Source: Tomocerus qinae (Eukaryota > Arthropoda > Collembola > Entomobryomorpha > Tomoceridae). Taken from it: a DNA stretch of 64,000 nucleotides. The notes under the pieces are model-generated. The model was given only the letters and a program-made list of their open reading frames with translations, searched no databases and was not told the DNA's origin. The stretch spans positions 30,091,930 to 30,155,929 of the forward strand of contig CM034549.1 of the NCBI GenBank assembly GCA_020055645.1, given 5' to 3'. Shown here piece by piece: positions 12,754 through 23,280 of this stretch (positions within the stretch are counted from its first letter, which is position 1; each line of letters opens with the position of its first letter). Position numbers and translations under genes: made by a program.

Positions 12754-14322
12754 TTTGCCAGCTCGAATGAATGTGATCTGAATCCGAATCCGAACTTATA
12801 ATACCTACTACACACCAACTACTACAGATACAACTAGATCTCACTCTTTAACTTTGCTTTAACTTTTTCTACTGTAAATTTAACCAGTAAATGTTGTATA
12901 TCCATTTAGCTGATACTAGATACCTACATCCAAACAGTTATATTTATATAGTCGCTTTCCGATGTGTGTTTCGTCCGATGCGAATGCTTGTGCTGAGCTT
13001 ATCGGTCCATATTGCATGAACACACACTTGTAATGGAATCTGCTAAACATTACATCACATAAACCTAGCGAATTTACACTGAATGTAAACTATGTATTTA
13101 ACAACAATGAACCGTCTACCTACATACTTTCGTAACTTTAAGAATTTTATTCATTGTGTTTTTCTAATGTAAATAATTGTAACAAATTCATTCTTGTCAC
13201 CTTTCATATTTCATGCATTTAATTATTTCCGAATTTAAATTGAATTCATATTATTAAACTTTTATGTAAATAATACTGATTTAAAGTAATTATACACAGA
13301 CTTTTAACGGAGGTAAAACGTAACACTTGCTTGACAGTGTCTGTTTTAAATCTGTTTCAAATAGGTGATGGACATGTGAATTGGCAAGTTTGAACCATCA
13401 AGTGAATAGTAGGAGTAGTTGGAGAGCAAACAACTCTATATTATTTGCAGTCAAATAATCATATCTGATGTATTGGAATGACGTAAATGGCTAAATATAT
13501 TTTTCATAATGAATGAGTAATACTTCCCGGGTTCCAGGTAATCAATACTAACATTGGTGCGGATATGGTGCACAAAATTTTCCAAATTAGTTATGCTTCA
13601 AAGATTTTAATTTTGAAGTTTCGGGTTGTAAATCAACAAATGCCGCGACAAATGTATGAAAGGGATATTTACTCCAAATGTAAGGCTTTGTAGCTTTTTT
13701 ATAGCATTTTAGCTTTTAAAAGCAGTTTCCTAATAATGATTAAATAATATTATTTAATGATAATATGCATGAAATATGTTTAATGTGCTTCTGCGAAGAT
13801 GAAAAATTGCAATTTTATGCATGAAAATTGGCCTTCTCTCTCAGGCCCTTCTGAGTCTGTACTAGCTGCACAAGGAAAGTTATTTTCTTCAGAAAATACA
13901 CATCTGGCCTGGATCTCTTGATGCTTATGACTAATTGGTATACATGTATGGTACATGACTAACATGACTACACGGGTATTTAGCATAAATATTTAATCAG
14001 CTGCCTTATCGCACAGGACACTAAAATAATTTTCAGCATGTGTCCATTGACTTTACATAAAGTTGACCATAAATCTATCATATTATTATCCTGTTTAGTT
14101 TCCTAAATGTATACCTTAGAAATCATGAACACTTACACTCATGAAACGGAAATGCAATGATTAATCTGTCGATATAGATTAAAAAGTTCATATAAAGGTA
14201 ACATAGCTATCTTTTATATTGTATAGGACGAACAATAAAGATATGCAATGCGTTTTGTGTTCAAGATTCAACCCGCTACTATATAGGATTTGTCTGTAAC
14301 AATGTAGTCTACAAGCTAAAAC
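12754..14322. other. Intergenic, no gene seen
   Basis: This is AT-rich sequence upstream of troponin I with no recognisable exon or repeat. Small open frames, such as 13,780-13,986 on the minus strand, have no family resemblance. Confidence 0.5.
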
Positions 14323-15085
14323 CGAGGCTAGCGTAATAGGAAGGCTCACTCATTCTGTATCTTACACATGTAAATTTTGACGGCAAAAGTTCCTTGCGAG
14401 TTACTGTTAGAGGGCGCACATAGACTCCCAAAAATTACTTACTTTTCATAACCCTTTACATAGCTTTATTACAGTTTTTTAACTTTTTTGGGCAAAGACT
14501 TGTTATGAAAATTCACTTTATCAATTTTATCCGTCATACTTGTTCTGTAGTTTACAAGATATATCTTAACTACATATTTAAGAATAACATTTATTATTTG
14601 TAATAAATGAGAAGCATCAGAGCATCAACATCTAATTTGACTTACCAGTACATAATTTGCTAAAAAACGAATGATTTTTTTATCCACATTATCTACGGTT
14701 AGTACTTGAAGTCCAAACGCTGAAAGCGTATCAACGATCATTTTATTATACCACTGAAACGAGGCGAGAGGTAGCACAAGCCACCTCTGTCTTGAAGAGC
14801 TATAAAATGATTGTATTCTAAAGATCTGTTTTCTACCAAAATGTTTTGCGCTGATATAGAGCAAGGGTTTTGAATTTCGCTTTTCAAAACTCCGCCACAA
14901 AGCTATTTCATAGCATTTACGTTAGTAGTAGCATCATCCGAAACAATTCAAAGTATTTTATATTCGATGTCTTCCACTTAATAACCTAGTTTTCTTCCGT
15001 AGGAATTTATTTGCTCAGATAACATTTTTGATTGTGTACAATTCTCTTCTGCAGTCTTTTCTATCTCCCTAATCTTAAAATCTCG

Positions 15086-15210
15086 TCATTTCTTCATATG
15101 TTTTCTGAGTATTTCTAACTCCTTGTCTTTGGCCTCTAATTTTGCATTTAACTTCCTCAATCGATCACAGTACTCTTTCTTACTAATTCTCCATTTATTT
15201 CTTCGCATGT
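15086..15210 (-). pseudogene. Transposase linker fragment (coiled coil)
   Basis: The frame reads RRNKWRISKKEYCDRLRKLN and continues with KLEAKDKELEILRKHMKK, a leucine-spaced charged helix typical of the segment after a THAP domain. It lies inside the P-like element on the transposase strand and ends in a stop. It is a probable relic exon. Confidence 0.5.
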
Positions 15211-15340
15211 CTTCTCTCTTCTTGGCCAATAAAAAATAGCTTGACATTATCGGGAATAGCAGCCTCGTTCTCACATTTTTGTTGAGCTTCTGACTTTGAT
15301 GATGTGGACTGTAAAAAAATCGTTTTCCTAATTGAGTGGT
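15190..15340. repeat. Direct duplication, copy 1
   Basis: The sequence starting TCCATTTATTTCTTCGCATG and ending TTGAGTGGT recurs at 16,171-16,319 with few differences. The duplication is internal to the P-like element, and the two copies bracket the nested palindromic element. Confidence 0.85.
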
Positions 15341-15355
15341 TCTAGAGTTAAATAA

Positions 15356-15984
15356 GGCTGAATTTAGGCAGCGGTACTTTGTTGCCGCTGTTGCCGCTAG
15401 GGGTGGCAACAGTGGCGACACAAAAAAATTACCAGCGGCGACACGCAAAATCCATTAGCGGCGACGCAGCTAAAACCACTAAACCTAATACAGGCCGGTG
15501 CCTTGCTGCTCTGAGCTCAATGCTTAACAGCGGCAACAGAAGATATCAGAATCATGTGTCGGCTGAATTTAGGCAGCGTGATCTCGTTGCCTCAATTGCC
15601 CCGGTTGCCCCATGCTTAGTCACTTTACCTATAATTATGTTGCTTTCCGTCACTATTTTTGCCTCTTTTTTTGACCCAACCTAATAAAAAATAAACTGTT
15701 TTATTGTTAATGCATAACAAAAATGTAGCATGTTAATTTTTAATTAGGTTAGGTCAAAAAAGATGCAAAAATAGTGAGGGGAGGCAAATGGAAATGACGT
15801 TAGGTTAACTGGCTTAACTCGGGGCAATTGAAGCCTAAATTCAGCCAATGTGTCTCTGTTGCCGCTAGTGGTTTTAGCTGTGTCGCCACTGTATCCGCTA
15901 TTATGCTGTTGCCGCTAACCCCACATGCATCCCAGCGGCAACAGCGGGGACGTGGCAACAACGTACCGCTGCCTAAATTCAGCC
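15356..15984. mobile_element. Nested palindromic MITE
   Basis: The left end GGCTGAATTTAGGCAGCGGT is matched by an exact reverse complement ending at 15,984. The body is rich in GTTGCCGCTG-type motifs on both arms. A second, inner palindrome (15,564-15,845) has the same terminal motif. The element is inserted in the P-like transposon; I could not define a target-site duplication. Confidence 0.8.
15564..15845. mobile_element. Inner palindrome nested in the MITE
   Basis: The arms begin GGCTGAATTTAGGC and converge on a centre near 15,700. Farther in, they share a TCACTATTTTTGC...TTTTTTGACC segment in inverted orientation. It looks like a related element inserted into its relative. Confidence 0.65.
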
Positions 15985-16036
15985 GTGAATAAAGTTGACT
16001 TGTCTCTACGATTTTTCTTTTCTTAGGGCTTGGTCT

Positions 16037-16600
16037 TTTTTAAAGCGGTCCTGGTCTTTTATATTGGGGGTACTGTGGAAATATTGTAGGAACAGCACCG
16101 GTTTTTAGCTTTCGTATTTTTAGACCTTCCTTATAATCCTGTTCTTTAAAATGCTTGCTACAAACACATGTCCATTTATTTCTTCGCATGTCTTCTCTCT
16201 TGTTGGCCAATAAAAATAGCTTGACATTATCGGGAATAGCAGCCTCGTTATCACATTTTTGTTAAGCTTCTGACTTTGACGATGTGGACTGTAAAAAATC
16301 GTTTTCCTAATTGAGTGGTGAATAATTATAAAAGATAAGTTAAATAATTAGGTAATATAAATCACTAATTCGGTGTTAATTTTTGTGATATTTTAAAAAT
16401 GAAAAATAACCAATTAATTGTTTACCTATCCTCTGAAGGAGACCAAGTTTTGATTTATTTCCTGTTTCTCCTCTAGAAATATTTTTTAACCACAGTCCTC
16501 GAATATTTGGATCTGACGGAAACCCGTGAAAACTGGTTTTGTCATTGGTATTTGATCTTATTCTTGATGTACAAAAAGGCACAGCACATTGTCTACCCAT
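16037..16600 (-). pseudogene. THAP zinc-finger fragment of the P-like transposase
   Basis: The first piece starts at 16,600 and reads MGRQCAVPFCTSR, then SFHGFPSDPNIRGLW: the THAP start with the first cysteine pair, FP and W. After an intron-like gap containing part of an internal duplication, the second piece (16,168-16,037) reads CSKHFKEQDY then GAVPTIF, the second half with the CxxH pair and the AVPTIF box. Together the halves cover a whole C2CH THAP domain. A coiled-coil linker ending KDKELEILRKHMKK lies farther downstream (from about 15,210 to 15,086). No continuous transposase follows, so I call it a broken gene. A spliced, functional THAP-only protein remains possible. Confidence 0.75.
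16171..16319. repeat. Direct duplication, copy 2
   Basis: Near-identical to 15,190-15,340. It now sits between the two halves of the THAP coding sequence, which helps explain why the frame is interrupted. Confidence 0.85.
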
Positions 16601-16823
16601 ATTATTAGGTTTCCAACTTTATGTAATTGTAATTTTATAACAAAAAACTGAAACAATCAGCAAAATCAACTTGTTTGTCTCTGAAAATCTAATAAAAGTA
16701 ATACTATTTCACATTTGAAAGGGGAGTCTATGAGCGCTCACGGTAAAGGCGGTAACTATATTTTGTCCGCTTCTATTTGAGACATATGAGTGAGCCTTCC
16801 TATTACGCTAGCCTCGCTAAAAC

Positions 16824-18001
16824 AGAAGCTGTCGTCATTGTGGCTTCAGGAATCACATCGGATCTCTGTGCAAATTATATGTACTTTATTTTATACTTTC
16901 TTAGGATGTTAAATATACAACAGCTAATATTGTAATGAATGCGTATTCATTCGGAATTTACGGTTAGTGAGAGTTCACTTGATCCACCCTTAAGATTACA
17001 TATACACAAGTTGATACAACATTCACTCGGTGTTTTGATGCCAACGCGAAATCTTACGATACTGCACGAATCCAATTAGATTTAGCTTTCCAGACGAGAC
17101 ATGACAAACCAAACAAATCGCAAAGCTAAAACCGTTATATTTTCCCGAGTTTTTATTCAACTTTTGCACACCATCCTTATCTTATCTACATATTCGGTTC
17201 ACGTATTATGCAGATCATCAATCCAGCAATTCATATAGCATTGTGGGCTGTGAGAGCTGAAATATAATCCCAGAATAAAAACGTTCTATCGTCAGATTGA
17301 TTGTTCCCTATTCAGTTCCTTAATGTACCCATTAGTGCTAGCAAAGTAAATAAACAGTAAAATAAATTGCTAGGAACATCCCAAAAAGAATATGACATGA
17401 TTAATTCCTATTTCAACCTCAATTACCTAATTGACACGGTTGTAGGATTAATATTAATAGCTATAGAATTGAAATGACATCACATCAATTATGATTAGTG
17501 CTCTGGGTCATGGTTTGCAAAAATATAATTTGCTTTTGCACACAAATCCTTTTTACTTACATAACTAAAAACTGAATTGAGAATTTGCATTTATTACAGT
17601 CTGTTGCATTGATCTATGTTTCAACTCAAGCGACTTTTGGCTTGGGAGGGACATACTTAGGGCTTATAAAGGTGAGCGTGGGAGGTGATGCGGAAGAGAA
17701 CGCAATTGATTGCAATAACGTCACCCACACTATATATACATGCTTATACAGATTGAGTTTATTTTCTGCAGTACATTTGATATTTTTCCATTATAAATTA
17801 TTAGTAAACTCCTAACTACAAATTCTGTAGCCTGTGTACAAAGTTTTATGGAAAATAAAGCGTATCTAATCTTTACTTCTCTTATGACTAAACCGTACTT
17901 GTATAATCGGAATGATATTTCTGGAATAACGCGTAACAAAGTTTATAAAAGTGAACAAATGTAATATTTTTTGAATGAGTGATTCACGGGTATCTTAAGA
18001 A
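16824..18001. other. Intergenic, no gene seen
   Basis: This spacer lies between the P-like element and the 3' end of the gamma-tubulin complex gene. It is AT-rich, and I saw no exon or clear repeat. Confidence 0.5.
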
Positions 18002-21000
18002 CTATAACTGAAGATTAAGTCCACTAATTGTTGATGAAAAGTAGGAATTGTAATCAAGTCGGAGAAGAAATTGTTTAATATGTTGACCTGTTTGTGGGTT
18101 TGAAGCTAATCCCTTCAAAAGGTTCAATAACAGTTCCATATGCTTTTTAAAATCCGAAGAAAATTCAGCAATTTCTTTGGAAATTCCTTCGTGGATTGGG
18201 CGATCTTTTGATTCACAGAACTCAATGTGTGCGTTGATGAAGTTGACATATTTTCCGCATACGTTTGTGATTTGTTCGACAAAATGCCTTATCTAGAAAT
18301 ATAACATAAATTCACTTACTTAGATACTCAACTAGCATATATTTTTTTCTATTGAACTCAATGTGTAATTTTGATTATAAAATTAGGACCCAGAATACTT
18401 TTTACCACAAAGATCTTCTGTCAGTTTACTTAAGTAAGATTTAACCAACCTTAGGGTTGTTACGAAATGATTGGAGCAAAATATTGTGTCGGAATGTTAT
18501 GTGTGCCTTTTTGATATCATCAAAGTTATCACTTTTTTCCACTGCTGTCATGAAAATTGCATAATGGCTTTCCAATACATCTTCCTGCATAAATAGTAAT
18601 GAAAATGCATCAAAACACGATCAAAGAAAGTTATTATTAGCTAACGGGAAATTACCTGCAAGTAATGCTGCAGATGATCAATAAAATGGCTCATTATGAT
18701 TTTTAATTCCGCAGGACCTCGTGGAACTGGAAATCGAAAGATTTTCCTCGTGTTCACCCAAATTGTATTCAGTTCTAATTGTATACATCTAATTTGTAGA
18801 AGGAATCGGAAAAGCTCGTTGTATTCCTTAATAGATTCATCAGTGAAAAGAATGTGTAAAGGCCACTCTTGAGTCATCTCCAGAGAAATCTTTGATATAC
18901 AAATGGCTAAAGATGCCCTTGATACATCTAAAAATATTTATAACATATATTTTCTCATAAAAAAATTGAAAGAATTAGAAAAGCTATTGTAACAGAGTAT
19001 CAAGATTTACCTGCTGGAATGGAGACACTTATTCTTTGTAATATATCTTCTTGAACCTGCACTCGTACAGCTGACAGGGCAAAAGCACTCTGGACATCTG
19101 TAAAATGAGAATTTATTATAAAACATTTACAATAAACATAAACATTTTTTCAAACAAACATGAAGTGTTAGTACATAGCAAACTACATTTATCCGACTTT
19201 TAAATTACATACCTGATAATACTAAAGGTTTTGTCCTGGCGATGTCCTTTAAATTGAAGAGAAAGTCGTGAAAAAGTTCTCCTCTTCCAGTAAGATAAAA
19301 TTCTTTTACAATGCCAATATGTTTCGGGAGATCTGTTTCAGTTACAACTAAATGATGTAGATCCTAGAAATATTATATTTTAAAACCTCGGTATAATGAA
19401 ATAACAATTCTCCAAGTGCAATTTATTAAAATAAATGTAAATATACATACTTTGCCAATTGATAAATGTATCTCTTCAATAACATCTGAAAGATCCTCTA
19501 TGCGAAATGTATCAGTCAACAAATTCTTCATTTTGGCATAAAATGCGTTCTGTTTTTCAGCTAAAGACGTTTTAGTTTCTAAAAAAATACATTTCAAATT
19601 AGAATTGCAAATGAATTATTATTAGAATTATTTTTCTCGTTCTATAGTATAACACAACTCAATTGACTAGGGTCGTGTATTGTCTAAACCAAAGTTGCTG
19701 TAGTTATGGTGATTTGAGTATCAGGTTGCCTCTTCAGGATATTTGAAAAATGAAAATTCACTTTTTTCATTTGTGGATCTAAATTGGACGATTTAGATCC
19801 ACAGCCAAATCTACGCTGCACTCACAGTTTTGACTTATGAGTGACTATGACCCAAAGGTCAAAGGTTGGTTGCCATTGGGTACATACAGCTTTAGCTTTG
19901 AGTACAGATTTGGCTGTGGATCTAAATCGTCCAATTTAGATCCACAAATGAAAAAAGTGAATTTTTATTTTTCAAACATCCTGACGAGGTAACCTAATAC
20001 ACAAATACACTGCTATACTAGCTAATACTACAGGGATTTTGGTCTAAACCATTTTAAACCGATTCGTTTATGCTGAAAGTTAATACTTAACCTTTCGATA
20101 GTTGGTGGGAGTGAAATATTGAGAGTGCAAATTGCACTTGTTCTCGTTCTGAGAGTCTCATCTTAACGAAAAAAAGGGGGAAAATTACAAAAGATAAAGT
20201 ATTTTGAGGAAGGAGAATTGAAACCGAGTTAAATGGTAATAATTTTCATTTTATCTCGTAAGGTGGTAGCTTACTTTCACTTTTTTCTAGAATTTGAATG
20301 GAGTTTCCAATAAATAAGATTTTATCCGTTAACAGTACAGGAAAGTGAGAAGGAACCAAAGTGTAGTCAACAATGTACTTCGCTTGACTTTCATAGATAT
20401 TAGACTTTTCCTTCGATGTTGAAGGTTTCTTTTCCGGAAGTTCCGTGTAAGTATCTTTAGAAATGAAAAACTCTTGATTGGGATCAACCAGGGCACCATA
20501 AACTACCCAATTGGTGATTTGTTTGTAAAGCATTCTGTTCATCCATGGAATCAACCTGTTGAAAAATAAAAACATGCTCAAGAATATTTAAAAATAATTT
20601 CTTCTTCGTCAGAGATTAGAATCCAAATCAAAAATCTTACTTCCGTAACGAATCTTGAATTTGAACATTTACGTCGAATTCATTCTTGACAATTTCAATA
20701 AGTACTGTCGAGCTTCTGTTTTGAGCTTTTACCTATATATAATGCAGGAAATTATTCTCAGACATCTTATAAAAAGTGCGTTATAATTGAAACGTTTGAC
20801 GGTGTTACCTTTAAAATTAGAGAACTCAGTGTTTGAAACAAAGCTCGGAAAGGCTCAATATGTACTCTAATATGATTTAAAGTGATGTAAGGATCATCTA
20901 AGATCATCATTTCCAGATTAGCTATCACATTGAGGTAGTCCTCGAGTATTTCTCTGATTCCATTACTGAATGAATTTATGTATAGTCCGCTCGAAGAAGG

Positions 21001-21490
21001 TTTGCCCCCACTAATTGTTAGACCTGCATCATTACCATGATTAGAAGGTTATAGCAAACATAATATAATGAGACAACTTATATATACGTATTTATATTGT
21101 ATATAGGTCATAGGTCGATGTAGACATTTCTAACATCTAAAAACTCACTAATTTCTTCAGTAGCCTCCTGAAAACTATTCAGTTGTTTAAAATATGAAGC
21201 AATATCCAACATTCCATTCAAAACAGAGAGCTCTGAAGGATGTAACAATGGCACTTGCAGTTTGGGCTTCATCTAATGCAAAAAAAAACAAAATAATCTT
21301 ACATAATAATCTTTATCAAGGATTTAGATTCAATTGTGTTAATGTTGAGTTCAAATACATACCTAAAAGTCTACATAAAAGAGAGATTATAAAAATGAAT
21401 TATGAATAGGTTTACTTGAAATATTTTTCCATCGAATTGGAAAATATCCCCAGGATAACCACTGAGACATAGTAGAAGTTCGTGGTACAT
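18002..21490 (-). CDS. TUBGCP4: Gamma-tubulin complex component 4
   Basis: A subunit of the gamma-tubulin ring complex that nucleates microtubules at centrosomes. Eleven exons: 21,416-21,490; 21,149-21,272; 20,809-21,023; 20,641-20,732; 20,275-20,555; 19,451-19,578; 19,213-19,363; 19,011-19,097; 18,656-18,927; 18,450-18,584; 18,002-18,292. All junctions have GT/AG, phases agree, and they join to a 616-residue protein (human about 667). The start MYHELLLCLSGYPGDIF matches the GCP N terminus, where the human protein has HELLLALSGYPG. The GRIP1 region contains WMNRMLYKQITNW, and GRIP2 contains WPLHILFTDE. The C terminus LLRLDYNSYF matches the family end. The start codon is chosen by homology. 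A MITE sits in intron 5. Confidence 0.96.
19723..19995. mobile_element. MITE in intron 5 of TUBGCP4
   Basis: The element is about 273 bp with long inverted arms of roughly 90 bp. Each arm begins AGGTT(G/A)CCTC and contains GTGGATCTAAATTGGACG, itself part of a smaller palindrome. It encodes no protein. The target-site duplication is unclear. Confidence 0.8.
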
Positions 21491-21999
21491 ATCTTACTAT
21501 TTTTCCGGAAGAGCGATTGCTCCTCACTCGTTAACCAATGATATAGGTTAGATAAACCTGAAATCACATTTATTATTTAACGACCTAAGCGAAAACTGGA
21601 GTTTACAACCACCATGTTTTGTTTTGCCTAAATTTTTGGATTTTCCTGATCTAACTGTAATCTAACTGTAAAAATAGTACTTCCAATTTCCAAACTCCGA
21701 TCGAACAATGGAACTGCACTTCGATTGAACTGAACACCAGTATCAAGTATACGAATGCCGCCCTAAATCAGCTGAACAGGCAGGCAGGGCTACTCGACTA
21801 TTTTAATACGATACGATCTCAATCTATCCGATCAAGTATTTATCGCTTTTCCTTCTGGAAATAAATAATTTTTATATAGTGACTATTTATTTGGCTTCTT
21901 ATATTCTGACAAAATGAAACAAAATTATGCTATTTCGTTTGCTTGTGTAGAAGCAGGTTTGCGGAATGAAGTGTATAAGCAGGAAATTAATTAATTAAA

Positions 22000-22134
22000 A
22001 TGTCCGGAGGGAATAAATCTAAATCTAAGGTGGCTCTTGAAGGAGGGATTGTAGAAGGAGATGGTGACGAAGAATATGAGATTCATCCACCACAATCAAC
22101 AATAAGGTCGGGCCAAAGTTCAAAAGAAAGATGA
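22000..22134 (+). CDS. Small hydrophilic ORF, unrecognised
   Basis: A 44-codon frame from ATG at 22,000 starts MSGGNKSKSKVALEGGIVEG, continues DGDEEYEIHPP and ends QSSKER. It is divergent from TUBGCP4, about 510 bp from its start codon. The composition (K/S-rich start, acidic middle) looks more protein-like than the surrounding frames, so it may be a small gene or the first exon of a longer one. I recognise no family, and no convincing donor or second exon was found. Confidence 0.3.
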   Translation: MSGGNKSKSKVALEGGIVEGDGDEEYEIHPPQSTIRSGQSSKER

Positions 22135-22499
22135 TATATAATCTATACGAAGAAAAATCCAAACCAAAAGTTGTTGACCGAACTCTGCATTCCAGGCAGG
22201 GTCCAGAGGTATACAGAAAATAAAAACTAAAAAATCCTTACTGCGTCCCGTTTGCAGCAACCCAACCCTATTCTACGATTGTGGGTTTGAGAAATTCCTA
22301 CTCATCTCTTTTCCATGTTAAATATTCTCTCCCAAACTCCGAAAATGTGCACCGTGCATCGTTAATCATTACACCATATTCTAGATTTCGTAGCTGGTGG
22401 AATAAGCAGGTATGTCAGATTCCGGACGCGACGATGGGATGTAGGTAAACCACGGGTCTAAATTATAAGGAATCTCACTTTTACTCCTTGTACTGTTGA

Positions 22500-22905
22500 T
22501 ATCGTGCATCGGAAACTTTAAGGTAAGAGGTTACGTGGCGGACGGAGTAGGCAGGAACTACTGATTGTACCGCTGGCTGATGCCGTGCATCGGAACCTTT
22601 AAGGTAAGAGGTTATGTGGCGGACGGAGTAGGCAGGTACTGATTGCACCGCTGATGCCGTGCATCGGAACCTTTCAGAATAAGAGGTTAGGTGGCGAACG
22701 GAGTAGGAAGGTCTTGCTTGTACCGCTGATTCCGTGCATCGGAACCTTTCAGAATAAGAGGTTAGGTGGCGGACGGAGTAGGAAGGTCTTGCTTGTACCG
22801 CTGATGCCGTGCATCGGAACCTTTAAGGTAAGAGATTAGGTGGCGGACGGAGTAGGAAGGTCTTGCTTGTACCGCTGATGCCGTGCATCGCATCGGAACC
22901 TAACA
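22500..22905. repeat. 75-bp minisatellite, about five and a half units
   Basis: The landmark CGTGCATCGG recurs at about 22,503, 22,584, 22,658, 22,733, 22,808 and 22,882, giving periods of 81, 74, 75, 75 and 74 bp. Each unit contains GGTGGCGGACGGAGTAGG-like and TTGTACCGCTGATGCCGTGC-like blocks. It is more GC-rich than its surroundings. The 61-codon frame inside it is a product of the period being a multiple of three. Confidence 0.93.
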
Positions 22906-23280
22906 ATTAAAGGTGTTTTTGTGCTAACAGGTAATTAATATAATAGGTAGAATATTGTTGTCTTAAGAGATTGGTTAGGTACACATAATATGGTATAGGG
23001 ATAGGACTGGAACATGCAGAGGGAAGCAAAGGTAACGTTTGGTGAATGGCCGATTGTCGCCAAAAATTAGAATATTGAGATTGCCATTTTTACATTTACA
23101 TTATACATAATTTAGTATTTATTCGGTAAAATCATTTCTTTTACAAGCTAAAATTATCACAATTACACAATACTATTTTTACACTTCAAAGTAGAATTAA
23201 GTAACAATATAAAATAGATAAAGATCAGATGATAAATAACTCGTAATGTATAATACTGCGTGTTTTTCAAAAATTGATCA

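Larger units (their letters stand above)
14323..16816 (-). mobile_element. P-element-like DNA transposon, decayed
   Basis: The element is 2,494 bp and is bounded by perfect 31-bp inverted terminal repeats. The left repeat (14,323-14,353) begins CGAGGCTAGCGTAATAGG, and the right repeat (16,786-16,816) is its exact reverse complement. CTAAAAC occurs immediately outside both ends (14,316-14,322 and 16,817-16,823), consistent with a 7-8 bp target-site duplication. P elements are known for 31-bp terminal repeats, 8-bp duplications and a THAP-type DNA-binding domain, and this element has a THAP remnant on the minus strand. The catalytic part is not recognisable as an intact frame, so it is probably non-autonomous now. 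A nested palindromic element at 15,356-15,984 and an internal duplication have disrupted it. Confidence 0.88.

Noticed and set aside
22654-22839. 61-codon periodic frame
   Set aside because: It arises from the 75-bp minisatellite, whose unit is a multiple of three. There is no sign of selection or an independent start.
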